Shown here: piece by piece, positions 25,302-34,490 of the stretch | Numbering within the stretch: position 1 is the stretch's first letter | Layout of the letters: every line of letters starts with the position of its first letter | NCBI GenBank assembly: GCA_038249195.1 | Contig: JBBRWM010000009.1 | Span: 32,345 to 96,344, forward strand | Reading direction: 5' to 3' | Length of the DNA stretch: 64,000 nucleotides | Source of the DNA: JAOUEA01 sp038249195 | GTDB lineage: Bacteria > Actinomycetota > UBA4738 > HRBIN12 | Position numbers and translations under genes: made by a program | Notes under the pieces: model-generated | Told to the model about the DNA's origin: nothing | Databases searched by the model: none | What the model saw: the letters and a program-made list of their open reading frames with translations, nothing else

Positions 25302-26609
25302 TCAGGCCTTCGGGTGGCGAGCGTCGTAGCGCGAGAACGACGGCACGAGCAGGCGCAGCACGCCGACGCCCGCCACGCACAGCACCCCGCCGAGCATCGC
25401 TGAGATCGGGACGCTGGTGAGATGCGCGACCACACCCGACTCGAGCTCCCCCAGCGACGGACCGGTGGCCCACACCGCCATGCCGATGCCGTCGAGGCGG
25501 CCGCGCATCGGATCGGTGACCGCAGTCTGCAGGATCGTCATGCGGAAGATCCCGCTCACCATGTCGCCCATCCCGGCGATCGCGAGCATGAGGAGTGACA
25601 GCCAGAGCCAGGTCGAGAGACCGAACACGACGATGGCCGCGCCCCATACCACGACGGCCACCATGATCACGCGTCCCTGGCGGCGCACGTGTTTCGCACG
25701 GCCCGAGAACGCCGACGCCAGGAACGCACCCGCCGCCGGCGCGGCGTAGAGCAAGCCGAGGACCCCCGCGCCGGACCCGCCGCCGAGGCGGACCGCCATG
25801 GCGGGGAACAGGGCCTCGGGGAATCCGAAGATCATGGCGTTCAGGTCGATCGCGAAGACCGACTGGATCGTGCGCTTGCCCCGCAGGAACCGGAATCCGT
25901 CCGCCACCGCGCTCCAGCTCACCTCGGGTGCGTCGTGCGCCGGAGGTGAGGGGGCCATGCGCCACACGAAGACGATGGCCACGAGGAACGTCACGACGTC
26001 GAACGCGTACGCGCCCGCCGGATGGATCAGCAGGAGCAGGAACCCGCCCGCAACCGGCCCCACCATGCCCACGGCGGTCCCGAACCCGGCCTCGAGGGCA
26101 TTGGAGGACGGCAGCAGCTCGAGACCGAGGAGCCGCGCCGGCCACGTGGAGGTGGCCGGCCGGCCGAACGTGTACATGCCGGCCGAGAGCGTGGCGAAGA
26201 CATAGACCGGCCACAGGCGCGGGCGATCCAGCGACGCGTTGACGGCCATCAGCAGCGACATCCCGGCGAGGAACGCGTTGCTCCCTATCACGAGGCGCCG
26301 GCGTTCGAGCGCGTCGGCGAGCGCCCCACCCACGATCGGGAAGACGAACACGGGAACCAGGGCGCACAGACCCAGCAGCCCCACCGCAAGCGCCGAGCCG
26401 GTCATCGCGTAAACCTGGAACGGCACGACCACGCCCACGATGGCATCGCCGAACTCGGAGATCGAGCGTCCGATGAAGAGGCGCCGGAAATCGCGCGAGG
26501 TCCGCAGCGGCGTGAGGTCCGCCAGGTGGCCACGCAGGCGCGCGCGCCGTTCTGCAGCATCGTCCTGCGGCGCGTCGGGGCCGTGCGGTGGGCGCTCGTC
26601 GGTGGGCAT
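25302..26609 (-). CDS. MFS transporter, EntS-like exporter family
   Basis: A 435-residue major-facilitator protein with about twelve membrane helices. The opening LFIGRSISEFGDAIVGVVVPFQVY is typical of the MFS_3/EntS group, which exports siderophores and drugs. The loop FPIVGGALADALERRRL between helices 2 and 3 is the MFS signature loop. No siderophore genes are nearby, so substrate is unknown. It is convergent with the preceding gene and separated from the fpg stop by 35 bases. Confidence 0.85.
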   Translation of the reverse strand: MPTDERPPHGPDAPQDDAAERRARLRGHLADLTPLRTSRDFRRLFIGRSISEFGDAIVGVVVPFQVYAMTGSALAVGLLGLCALVPVFVFPIVGGALADALERRRLVIGSNAFLAGMSLLMAVNASLDRPRLWPVYVFATLSAGMYTFGRPATSTWPARLLGLELLPSSNALEAGFGTAVGMVGPVAGGFLLLLIHPAGAYAFDVVTFLVAIVFVWRMAPSPPAHDAPEVSWSAVADGFRFLRGKRTIQSVFAIDLNAMIFGFPEALFPAMAVRLGGGSGAGVLGLLYAAPAAGAFLASAFSGRAKHVRRQGRVIMVAVVVWGAAIVVFGLSTWLWLSLLMLAIAGMGDMVSGIFRMTILQTAVTDPMRGRLDGIGMAVWATGPSLGELESGVVAHLTSVPISAMLGGVLCVAGVGVLRLLVPSFSRYDARHPKA

Positions 26610-26644
26610 CGCGACTCGACGCTATCGCCGATGCCGCTAGGTGC

Positions 26645-27478
26645 CTAGCGGATCAACCGGCTCATCCGCCGATCCGCCAGCACCTTCCCGCCGGTTTGGC
26701 AGGCGGGGCAGTAGGTGACCTCGTGCGACTCGTAGCTCACGCGCCGGAGGTCCTCGCCGCACGCCGGGCACGGCTCGCCGGCCCGGTTGTGCACGGTGAA
26801 GTGGTCGCCGAGCTTGGTCGGGAGGCCGCCGGTGCGCTTGCGCTCCTGCGCCAGCGCGGCGTCGAGGACGATATGGAGCGAGGCGACCAACCGCTCGCGA
26901 TCAGGGCGGTCCAGCTTGTTGAAGGAGGCGTACGGCGAGAGCCTCGCGTGGTGCAGGACGTCGTCGCTGTACCCGCGGCCGACGCCGGAGATCGTGCGCT
27001 GGTCGCGCAGGATCGTGTGCACGCGGCGAGCATCCTCCGCCTGGAGGAACCAGACGTCGGCCGCGGGCGAGAGCACCTCGGGTCCGAGCTTGGCGAGCGG
27101 CCCGTCGTCGCCGTCCGCGAGCACCCACCAGCCGGCCTTGCGCTGGGTGCCGAACTCCTTGATCAACACGCTCGGACGATCGCGGACCCGGATGCGGAGG
27201 ACACACCCGCGTGGTTTCGTGGACTTCGGGGGGTACTCCACGTCGACGCGCCCCCCCTGGGACAGATGGAAGAGCAGGCGCGGCCCGCCGAGCTCGATCA
27301 CCGCGAACTTGCCACGGTTCGCCACGCGCCCCACCGTGCGCCCGAGCAGCTCGTCGGGGCGGGGCGCGTAGGTCTTCAACGAGGAGAACTGCAGCAGATC
27401 GAGACCCTCGAGCTCCGCGCCGGTCAGCACCTCATCGAGCCGCTCGGCCATGGCACGGACCTCCGGGAGCTCGGGCAC
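26645..27478 (-). CDS. Formamidopyrimidine-DNA glycosylase family (Fpg/Nei)
   Basis: Base-excision-repair glycosylase/AP lyase, 277 residues. The N-terminal PELPEV motif supplies Pro2 and Glu3, the catalytic residues; GVGRGYSDDVLHHARL is the helix-two-turns-helix motif (about residue 175); and CPACG plus CPACQTGGK form the zinc finger. The H2TH sequence departs a little from standard Fpg (usually GIGNxYxDE), so 8-oxoguanine specificity is less certain than glycosylase identity. It lies 6 bases after the decarboxylase, probably in the same transcript. Confidence 0.88.
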   Translation of the reverse strand: MPELPEVRAMAERLDEVLTGAELEGLDLLQFSSLKTYAPRPDELLGRTVGRVANRGKFAVIELGGPRLLFHLSQGGRVDVEYPPKSTKPRGCVLRIRVRDRPSVLIKEFGTQRKAGWWVLADGDDGPLAKLGPEVLSPAADVWFLQAEDARRVHTILRDQRTISGVGRGYSDDVLHHARLSPYASFNKLDRPDRERLVASLHIVLDAALAQERKRTGGLPTKLGDHFTVHNRAGEPCPACGEDLRRVSYESHEVTYCPACQTGGKVLADRRMSRLIR

Positions 27479-27484
27479 GGTGGG

Positions 27485-28879
27485 CTACTCGCCGGGTTCC
27501 GCCGCGGCCCGCCGCACGATCTCCACGCATTCGTCGATCCTATCCTTGTGCGTGCGGTGCGACACGATGCACGCCCGCAGCGTGTAGGCGCCGTGGATCA
27601 TGGTGGAGGACAGGAACACCCGTTTGCTCGCGTTGATGCTGGCGAGGAAGGCCCGCTGCCCGTCGTCGTCGGCGCCCGCGAGGCGGAACGGAACCACCGA
27701 GAGCTGCGGCGCCCCCCACGGCAGCTCGATGGCCGGGTCCGCGGCCAGGGCCTCATACAGATACGTGGTGAGATCGAGCTTCTCGTCCAGCGCCTCGCGG
27801 AAGGCACCCACGCCGTGGAGCTTGAGCGGCATCCACACGCGCAGCCCTCGCCAGTCGCGCGAGAGCTCGGCGGAGTATTCGCTGTAGTTGGGCAGCTCGC
27901 CGGTGGGCGGCAGGTCCTGCAGGTACGCCGCGCCCTCGTAGTGCGCGTCGCGCAAAGCCTCGCCGTCGCGCACGACGAGGCCGCCCGTGCCGTAGGGCAG
28001 GAACAGCCCCTTGTGCGGATCCAGGGTCACGGAGTCGCTGCGTTCCACCCCGCGGAACCAGTCGCGGCCGCGATCGGTGAGCTGGAAGAAGCCGCCGTAC
28101 GCACCGTCCACGTGCAGCCAGAGCCCCTCCTCCTGCGCCACGTCCGCGAGCGCATCGATCGGATCGATGGCGCCCGTGTTCGTGGTGCCGGCGCTCGCGC
28201 CCACCAGGAACGGACGAAAGCCGGCCGCGCGGTCCGCGCGGATCTGTGCGCGCAGCGCCTCGGGATCCATCCGCAGCCGGTCGTCGGTGGCCACGATCCG
28301 CACGTTCCGTTTCGAGAAGCCGGCGATGGTGGCTGCTTTGGTCACGCTCGCGTGCGCCTGTTCGCTCACGTAGTACGTGCCGTCGGTGAAGTCCTCACCG
28401 AGCCGATCATGACGGGCCGTCACCATGGCGGAGAGGTTCGCCATCGACCCACCGGAGAGCAGGAGCCCCTGCGATCCGGCAGGGTAGTCGAACAGGTCGC
28501 AGAGCCAGCGCGTGACATTCTCCTCGATCTGCACCACCGCCGGGCTCGGCTGCCAGAGCCCGGCGAAGCGATTCACGCCCTGGGCGAGGAACTCCCCGAG
28601 GGCAGCGGTGTAGAGCCCTCCCCCCGGCACGTAGGCCAGGTAGCCGGGTCCGGCGTACTCGAAGGTTCGAGCGACCGCGTCCTTGACGTCCTCCATCAAC
28701 GGCGCGAACTCGCCGCCCTTCTCAGGAGGCCCATCTCGCATCGCGCGCGCGAGCTCGAGCGCGCCCTCGGTGGCCTCCGCTGGGGCGTCCTCGAGCCCCT
28801 GGATGAATCCGATGAGGTAGGCGAGGGCCGCCTCCCCCATCGCGCGCATGTCCTCGGGCGCCGGATCCAACGGATACAT
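27485..28879 (-). CDS. PLP-dependent group II amino-acid decarboxylase
   Basis: A 464-residue fold-type I enzyme of the aromatic-L-amino-acid/glutamate decarboxylase family. LHVDGAYGGFF (about residue 222) has the cofactor-contact Asp, and TLDPHKGLFLPYGTG (about residue 253) the Schiff-base Lys. The N-terminal MYPLDPAPEDMRAMGEAAL matches the helix found in this family. The real substrate (tryptophan, tyrosine, DOPA or histidine type) cannot be read from the sequence. It is downstream of the DUF2277 gene by 53 bases. Confidence 0.85.
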   Translation of the reverse strand: MYPLDPAPEDMRAMGEAALAYLIGFIQGLEDAPAEATEGALELARAMRDGPPEKGGEFAPLMEDVKDAVARTFEYAGPGYLAYVPGGGLYTAALGEFLAQGVNRFAGLWQPSPAVVQIEENVTRWLCDLFDYPAGSQGLLLSGGSMANLSAMVTARHDRLGEDFTDGTYYVSEQAHASVTKAATIAGFSKRNVRIVATDDRLRMDPEALRAQIRADRAAGFRPFLVGASAGTTNTGAIDPIDALADVAQEEGLWLHVDGAYGGFFQLTDRGRDWFRGVERSDSVTLDPHKGLFLPYGTGGLVVRDGEALRDAHYEGAAYLQDLPPTGELPNYSEYSAELSRDWRGLRVWMPLKLHGVGAFREALDEKLDLTTYLYEALAADPAIELPWGAPQLSVVPFRLAGADDDGQRAFLASINASKRVFLSSTMIHGAYTLRACIVSHRTHKDRIDECVEIVRRAAAEPGE

Positions 28880-28932
28880 GGCGGCAATCGTACCGACGCT
28901 CCGCGCGATCGGGCGGCGCGAGGGGTTGGGTC

Positions 28933-29142
28933 TCAGGCGTCGACGGGCGGCGCCACGGCGTTCAGCAAGGACCGCGAGGCGTCCGCGATGCGGTCCACGG
29001 CGGCCTCGAAGGCGTCGTGGTTCTTCTTCGAGGGCTCGCGGTAACCGCTCACCTTGCGGACGTACTGACGCGCGGCGGCGCGGATCTCTTCCTCGGTGGC
29101 GGGCTCATCGGGTCGACGCAGGGTCTTGATGCTTCGGCACAT
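28933..29142 (-). CDS. DUF2277 family small protein
   Basis: A 69-residue cytoplasmic protein that starts MCRSIKTLRRP and has EEIRAAARQYVRKVSGY, the signature of DUF2277. Function is unknown. I use the ATG at 29142, which gives the family N-terminus; an ATG nine bases upstream (29151) is possible. It lies 10 bases after the transglutaminase stop, so it is probably the last member of that operon. Confidence 0.8.
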   Translation of the reverse strand: MCRSIKTLRRPDEPATEEEIRAAARQYVRKVSGYREPSKKNHDAFEAAVDRIADASRSLLNAVAPPVDA

Positions 29143-29152
29143 GCCCCTCACG

Positions 29153-31357
29153 CTACCGCGGCCCGACCTTCCCGCGCACCTGAGCGACGAGCATGCGGGC
29201 CAAGATCACGTCCTCCCGGCTCGGCCGGGAGGCGAGCGGAGCGAACCGGGACCGTTCGAAGGTGGCAACGATCGTATCGGCGGCCTCCACGACCTCGGAA
29301 GCGAGGGCGGGATCGCCCTGGAGCTCCCGGAGGTATTCCCCCGGTGTGGTGTGTTCCCCCCGGGCGTGGCCGGCCGGGGCCAGGGCCGCGGCGAGGTCGA
29401 GGAACGCCGCCTCGGCGGCGTCGGCCGGCCGCGTCGAGTCGGCTCGGCCCCTGTGCCGTCGGCGCCACGCCACCGCCGCCAGGCCAACGAGCGCGATGAC
29501 CACCGCCGCCTGCGGCCACTCGTGGAGGGCGGCTCGCGCCACGTCGCGGACCGCGCCCGCCACCACGCCGGCAGCGCGTTTGACCGGCTCCGGCACGGCG
29601 TCTTGGGCGAAGCGCCCGATCGCAGCGAACACCGGACCGGCCATGAAGCGCCCCCCGAGGCCCGGCGCCGCCTCGGGCACTCCGAACGTCGGGTCGTACT
29701 GCACCCACCCGCTGCCGGGGTAGTAGACCTCCAGCCAGGCGTGCGCGTCAGACTGCTTGACCTCGAAGTAGCCCGTGAACGGATTCCGGCTCCCGGGCCC
29801 GTAGCCCGTGACGAGGCGGGTGGGGATCCCGAGGGTGCGGAGCATCACCGCCATCGAGCTCGCGATCTGCTCGCAGAAGCCCTGGCGCGTCACGAAGAGG
29901 AACTCGTCGACCGCGTCCACACCCGGTGGGTCGGCCGGAACGTCGAGGTTGTATCGGGTGTGCTGCTGGATCCACGATTGCACCGCGAGCACCCGGTCGT
30001 ACTCGGAGGCCGAACCCCGGGTGATGTCGCCGGCCAGGTCTCCGACCCGGCTCGGGAGCTCCCCCGGCACCTGCAGGTAGCGCTCCATCCCGCGCGGCAT
30101 CGTGGTCCCCGCCCGGCGCAGCCGGTCCGGATCGGGCACCGGCACGTCGGAGATGACGGAGTACACCAAGCCGGCGTCGAGCAGGATCGGCGTGCGCACG
30201 GAGCCGTACCGATCGACGCGCGCGCCCGCCGCGGGGAAATAGACGGTGGAGGGGGTCGCCGCCGCGAACAAGACGTTAGGCTGCGGCGTATCCACGTAGA
30301 ACGTCTGCGTGAGGCGCACCGTCTCGGGGCCGGCGAACGCCTCGGCGCTCCCCTGCGTGCCCGGCATGTCGAAGGAGCCGGGTGCCGCTCCCGCCAGCAG
30401 GGTCTGCGTCTGGGGGTCCCCGAGGCTCCACGTCGTTCCGTCGTACGTGTCGAACGCCTCAGCCCGCCACAGCGCCGCCTGCGGCGCACGCACGCGGAAG
30501 GCGATGGAATCCGACAGGTGGCCGCGAGCGCGTAGGTCGACGTGGTCCGAGAGCCCCGGGTAGGCCCCGGGCGCGAAGTCCACCACCCCGTCGGGGTTGG
30601 CGGCGGGCAGGTTCGGGTTCGCGACGCCGCCGTCGAACGAGGAGAGCTGCGTGGGCGGGTGCGAGAAGGAGAAGGGCGGCGCCTTGACGAATGAGCCGGG
30701 GACGCGCGGCATCGCGAGGAACAGCACGAACGCCGCCACGGTGACCGCGGCCACCGGCATGGCCGCCGCGCGCGCGGGCGCGTACACGCACGCCCGCCGC
30801 GAGGCGTCTGCCGGCTCGATGCGCCGGACGGACACGGGAGGGGCGACCTGGTCGGGGCGGGGGCGGCTCGACAGGGAGAGCCACACGCCGCAGAGCCCCA
30901 TCCATGGGACCAGGAGCAGCGCGAATCCCGTCGTGAGGGAGAGCGCCCCGGCCTCGGCTATCAGGATCGTGCTCGAGATCATCGAGAACGCGAGGTCACG
31001 CCGGCGCGGCACGTCGAACGCGTGGAGCACCTGCACCCAAAGGAACAGCGAGGCGAGCGGGAGACGCGCCTGGTCCACCGAGCCCGCCGATCCCACGGCC
31101 TGCAGGAACTGACCCAGGGCGGCAAGCAACCCCACCGACAGCAGCAGCTTCACGGCCAAGCTCGTGTGGGCGCGGCGCCGATACGAGAACCAGTACCCGA
31201 GGGGGGCCAGCAGGAGGGCGGCCGCGGCCGTGAAGACGTCCACGGCGTGCTGGGCCACGACGGCCATGATCGCGAGCTCGACCGCCAGCATCACGACCAC
31301 ACGCAGCGCCACGGAGTCCTCGGGCGGACCGGGGGTCCGCTTCAGCTCGAACGTCAC
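29153..31357 (-). CDS. Transglutaminase-like membrane protein (TgpA family)
   Basis: A 734-residue protein. The N-terminal part has about six membrane helices (residues 20-230), then an extracytoplasmic DUF3488-like region, then the transglutaminase core: FCEQIASSMAVMLRTLGIP (Cys, about residue 500), AHAWLEVYYPGSGW (His) and VQYDPTFG (Asp). One further helix and a DUF4129-like cytoplasmic tail follow. The GTG at 31357 overlaps the DUF58 stop by 4 bases. Together with MoxR and DUF58 this is the widely distributed MoxR-DUF58-TgpA set, whose role is still poorly defined; cell-envelope protein maturation is a common guess. Confidence 0.9.
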   Translation of the reverse strand: MTFELKRTPGPPEDSVALRVVVMLAVELAIMAVVAQHAVDVFTAAAALLLAPLGYWFSYRRRAHTSLAVKLLLSVGLLAALGQFLQAVGSAGSVDQARLPLASLFLWVQVLHAFDVPRRRDLAFSMISSTILIAEAGALSLTTGFALLLVPWMGLCGVWLSLSSRPRPDQVAPPVSVRRIEPADASRRACVYAPARAAAMPVAAVTVAAFVLFLAMPRVPGSFVKAPPFSFSHPPTQLSSFDGGVANPNLPAANPDGVVDFAPGAYPGLSDHVDLRARGHLSDSIAFRVRAPQAALWRAEAFDTYDGTTWSLGDPQTQTLLAGAAPGSFDMPGTQGSAEAFAGPETVRLTQTFYVDTPQPNVLFAAATPSTVYFPAAGARVDRYGSVRTPILLDAGLVYSVISDVPVPDPDRLRRAGTTMPRGMERYLQVPGELPSRVGDLAGDITRGSASEYDRVLAVQSWIQQHTRYNLDVPADPPGVDAVDEFLFVTRQGFCEQIASSMAVMLRTLGIPTRLVTGYGPGSRNPFTGYFEVKQSDAHAWLEVYYPGSGWVQYDPTFGVPEAAPGLGGRFMAGPVFAAIGRFAQDAVPEPVKRAAGVVAGAVRDVARAALHEWPQAAVVIALVGLAAVAWRRRHRGRADSTRPADAAEAAFLDLAAALAPAGHARGEHTTPGEYLRELQGDPALASEVVEAADTIVATFERSRFAPLASRPSREDVILARMLVAQVRGKVGPR

Positions 31358-32616
31358 GCCGCGGCCTCCCCATCCGGGCCGGGGCTGAGCAAGACGGCGA
31401 GGTCGTCGCCCGAGCGCCAAGGGAAGACCTCGGCTCCCACGCGACGCAGCCCCTCCTCGAGGGCCGTCCACGACCCCGGAGCCATGACCTCGGAGGCGGC
31501 TTCCTCCTCGGTCACCTCGACCGCGATCACGACAACGTGCGGCACCAGATCCCTCAGGTGCGCGACGGCCCGCTCGATGGCCGCCCGGTCGTGGCCCCGG
31601 CGTGCCGGGAAGACCAACACCGCGGTCTCGACGCCGCGGACCTCGGACCCGAGACCCTCGAGCAGTTCCGCGAACCCGCGCGCAGGGTCGGGCACGACGT
31701 GCGCCAGGCGGCGATGGAGCTCGGAAGCGTCGGCGCGCGCGAGGACCTCGACGCCGGTCGCGTGCGGCAGGACGAGCCGCGCGCCGTGCCCCTGGGCGAG
31801 CGCCGCCGAGGCCACCGAGGCGGCGGTCGCGCAGACCCGATCGAGCGGCGTCCATCCGTCGGCGCCCGCGTCCCAGGAGGCGTCCCAGGAGGCGTCCCAA
31901 GAGGCGTCGATGACGATCGCGATGCGCCGCGTCTGCTCCAGCTCGAACTCGCGGACCATCACGGTGCCGGTGCGAGCCGTGGAGGGCCAATGCACACGCC
32001 GCATCGAATCGCCCGCCCGGTATTCGCGGATGCCCAGGTACTCGGGCCCCAGGCCGCGACGCGGAGCCGAGCGGATGGCATGCTCGGCGGTGTCCGCCGG
32101 GCGGACGAACGAAAGAGGTCCGAGCGCCACGACCGCCGGGAGCACCAACGTCTCGGTATCGACGCGGCGCCGACGCTGGAGTTCGGCGACGCCGAACGGC
32201 GCGCAGGAACGCAGCGTGACGGTGGTGGCGGCCTGAGGACCTCGCCGGCGCGCCTGCCGGCTGGTCGTGAGCTCCACCCGTTCGCCCGGACGCAGGCGCG
32301 GCACAAGGAACCGCTTCGGCTGCACGAACGCATCGCTCACCACGAGCCCCGAGCGCATCCCGCGGGAGCGGTTCGTGACGCCGATCTCGACGAGGACGGT
32401 CTCGAGTTGATGCACCTCCGCAGGCGCTCGTCGATCGAGCTGCACCCCGCGCAGCATCAGCGCCGGCAGGATCGCTCCGGCCATCGCGGCGCCGAGCACA
32501 CACGCCGCCATCACGAGCAGCCAGCCCGCTTGGACGTTGGTGCCGAGGAAGAACAGGAGCCCCGCGGCCACGACGAGGCCGGCCGCCCGCTTACGCGGCC
32601 GCGGCATGCGTGTCAC
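31354..32616 (-). CDS. DUF58 / VWA-like protein
   Basis: A 420-residue protein with two N-terminal membrane helices (about 12-55) and a DUF58 core including the arginine-rich phrase GPEYLGIREYRAGDSMRRVHW. The metal-ion-dependent adhesion site follows at about residue 225, IVIDASWDASWDASWD, in which a 12-bp unit has been repeated three times. The usual DxSxS is reduced to Asp-Ala-Ser. The start is GTG at 32616, overlapping the MoxR stop by 4 bases. A second start (ATG at 32607) is possible. The membrane helices keep it close to the transglutaminase partner. Confidence 0.9.
   Translation of the reverse strand: MTRMPRPRKRAAGLVVAAGLLFFLGTNVQAGWLLVMAACVLGAAMAGAILPALMLRGVQLDRRAPAEVHQLETVLVEIGVTNRSRGMRSGLVVSDAFVQPKRFLVPRLRPGERVELTTSRQARRRGPQAATTVTLRSCAPFGVAELQRRRRVDTETLVLPAVVALGPLSFVRPADTAEHAIRSAPRRGLGPEYLGIREYRAGDSMRRVHWPSTARTGTVMVREFELEQTRRIAIVIDASWDASWDASWDAGADGWTPLDRVCATAASVASAALAQGHGARLVLPHATGVEVLARADASELHRRLAHVVPDPARGFAELLEGLGSEVRGVETAVLVFPARRGHDRAAIERAVAHLRDLVPHVVVIAVEVTEEEAASEVMAPGSWTALEEGLRRVGAEVFPWRSGDDLAVLLSPGPDGEAAA
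31868..31903 (-). repeat. Three tandem 12-bp units in the DUF58 gene
   Basis: gcgtcccaggag occurs at 31868-31879 and 31880-31891 and, with one change, at 31892-31903, followed by half a unit. It encodes repeated Ala-Ser-Trp-Asp within the predicted metal-binding loop, in frame. Confidence 0.9.
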
Positions 32617-33584
32617 CGCATCCCGGCGACGTGCAGCGGAACCGGGACCTGATCGAGGATGCGGCGAACCACCTCGCGCCCGAGACCTGCGCCGGCCCGG
32701 GCCTGGCGCGGGATGAGTCGGTGGGCGAGCGCGGCGGAGGCGAGCGCCTTCACGTCATCGGGCAGGACATAGTCGCGGTACTGGGCCACCGCGCGCGCCT
32801 GGGCACATCTCGTGAGCGCGACCGTCGAGCGCGGCGAGGCACCCAGCGCGATCTCCGGCGCGGCGCGCGTGGCCTGGATGAGCGAGACGACGTATTCGAG
32901 GATCGTGTCGTCCACGTGCACCGCGCGCACCACCGACTGCGCCCGCATCACCTCGTGTGGGCCGAGGACCGACTTCAGGTCCGCGATGGGATGTCGCAGC
33001 AGTTGCCGGCGCACGATCTCCGCGGCCGCTCCGGCGGCGTCGGGGTAGCCGACCTGGACGGTGAGGGCGAAGCGGTCGAGCTGCCCCTCGGGGAGCGGGT
33101 ACGTGCCGTGCTGCTCTACGGGGTTCTCGGTCGCGATCACGAGATACGGCTCGGGCAGCGCGTGCGTAACCCCCTCCACGGTGACCTGTCGCTCCTCCAT
33201 CGGTTCCAGCAGCGCCGACTGCGTCCGCGGTGTCGTTCGGTTGATCTCGTCCACCAGCACGACGTTCGCGAATATCGGACCGGGAACGAAGTGGAACGAG
33301 CCTTTCTGCTGGTCGTAGACGCTGATGCCCGTCAGGTCGCTCGGCAGGAGGTCGGGCGTGGCCTGGATCCTGTTGAACCGGCCCCCGATCGAGACCGCGA
33401 GCGCCCTCGCGAGCGTGGTTTTCCCGGTGCCGGGCACGCCCTCCAGCAGGAGATTGCCCTCGGCGAACAGGCACAGGGCGGCCATCCTGATGGCCTCCGA
33501 GTTGCCGGCGATCACCACCCGAACGTTGTCCACCAGGCGGCGGTAGGCGTCGGTGGCCTCGCCCAGGGCAGGCTGCGGCTCCAT
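32613..33584 (-). CDS. MoxR-family AAA+ ATPase
   Basis: A 323-residue AAA+ ATPase of the MoxR group, a chaperone-like partner of VWA-domain proteins. Walker A is EGVPGTGKTTLAR (about residue 43), Walker B VVLVDEINR and sensor 1 IATENPVEQHGTYPLPE. The ATG at 33584 gives the usual MoxR N-terminus; upstream in-frame sequence has no family similarity. Its stop overlaps the DUF58 start, so the two products are made together and probably form a complex. Confidence 0.93.
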   Translation of the reverse strand: MEPQPALGEATDAYRRLVDNVRVVIAGNSEAIRMAALCLFAEGNLLLEGVPGTGKTTLARALAVSIGGRFNRIQATPDLLPSDLTGISVYDQQKGSFHFVPGPIFANVVLVDEINRTTPRTQSALLEPMEERQVTVEGVTHALPEPYLVIATENPVEQHGTYPLPEGQLDRFALTVQVGYPDAAGAAAEIVRRQLLRHPIADLKSVLGPHEVMRAQSVVRAVHVDDTILEYVVSLIQATRAAPEIALGASPRSTVALTRCAQARAVAQYRDYVLPDDVKALASAALAHRLIPRQARAGAGLGREVVRRILDQVPVPLHVAGMR

Positions 33585-33642
33585 CACGCGTACGGAATCG
33601 ACGCGGAACCGTGCGGCCTTGAGCGCCGCGGCGCCTGCGCGC

Positions 33643-34485
33643 TCAGCCGTCCTTGCGTGCGCGCAGGGAGAAGGTGAGTGGGAGCGTCCCCTCCTGCTCG
33701 GCGGGGAACCCCCACGCGCCCGGCTCGCGCTCGACGAGCCACGGCACGGGCCAATACACGCGTGGCTTCTCCTCGACGTACTCGACGCGCAGCCCGCGCC
33801 GCGCGAGCGCTGTGATCGTCTCGCCCAGCGAGTGGTTCCATCCGTGCTCAACCTCGGCGTCGACGTCGGCCTCGGGGTCGGCGTAGGAGCCCTGCACGGG
33901 GAACGAGTAGGTCTTGCCTCCCCAGTAGTCGAATCCGAGATGCAGGTCGTTCGGCGCCGCCTGCTCTTCCGCGATGGTCCACAGGGCCGGATGCGCCTCG
34001 TTGATGAAGAAGGTCCCGCCGGGGGCGAGGCACGCGACGACCACGTCGGCCCAACGCTCGATGTCGGGGAGCCAACCCAGGACGCCGCGCGAGGTGTACA
34101 CGACGTCGAAGGTCTCCCCCGCCAAGGCGCTCGGAGCGTCGTAGACGTTCGAGACGACGAAGCGCGCACGATCGGCGAGCCCCACCTCGCGTGCCAGCTC
34201 GCGCGCGAACGCGACGGCGGGCTCGCTGAAGTCGACACCCGTCATCCGACTCGCACCGATCCGCGCCCACGAGAGCGTGTCCAACCCGAAGTGGCACTGG
34301 AGGTGCAGGAGCGACTTCCCGGCGACGTCGCCGACCTCGTCACGCTCCCACATCGGGATGCGGACATCGTCGGGATCCTCGCGGAAGCGCCCGACGTCGT
34401 AGAACGTGCCCGCGATATGCACGTGAGTCCAGGCGTCCCAGAGCCTGCGGTTGTCCTGGAGCTCGGCCCGATGATCGTGCGACAT
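33643..34485 (-). CDS. Class I SAM-dependent methyltransferase
   Basis: A 280-residue methyltransferase. The motif-I region is LLHLQCHFGLDTLSWAR (about residue 60), followed by GVDFSEPAVAFARELA; FDVVYTSRGVLGWLPDIERWA gives the strand-4 motif. The HFGLDT form is shared by a family seen in many bacteria as small-molecule methyltransferases; the substrate is unknown. ATG at 34485 is 5 bases downstream of the agmatinase stop, suggesting an operon. The MoxR start is 58 bases further on. Confidence 0.8.
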   Translation of the reverse strand: MSHDHRAELQDNRRLWDAWTHVHIAGTFYDVGRFREDPDDVRIPMWERDEVGDVAGKSLLHLQCHFGLDTLSWARIGASRMTGVDFSEPAVAFARELAREVGLADRARFVVSNVYDAPSALAGETFDVVYTSRGVLGWLPDIERWADVVVACLAPGGTFFINEAHPALWTIAEEQAAPNDLHLGFDYWGGKTYSFPVQGSYADPEADVDAEVEHGWNHSLGETITALARRGLRVEYVEEKPRVYWPVPWLVEREPGAWGFPAEQEGTLPLTFSLRARKDG

Positions 34486-34490
34486 CGGTT

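Noticed and set aside
26588..29044. 818-codon open frame on the + strand
   Set aside because: It lies antisense to fpg and the PLP decarboxylase, both with complete catalytic motifs; its His/Arg/Gly-rich composition is typical of antisense translation in high-GC DNA.
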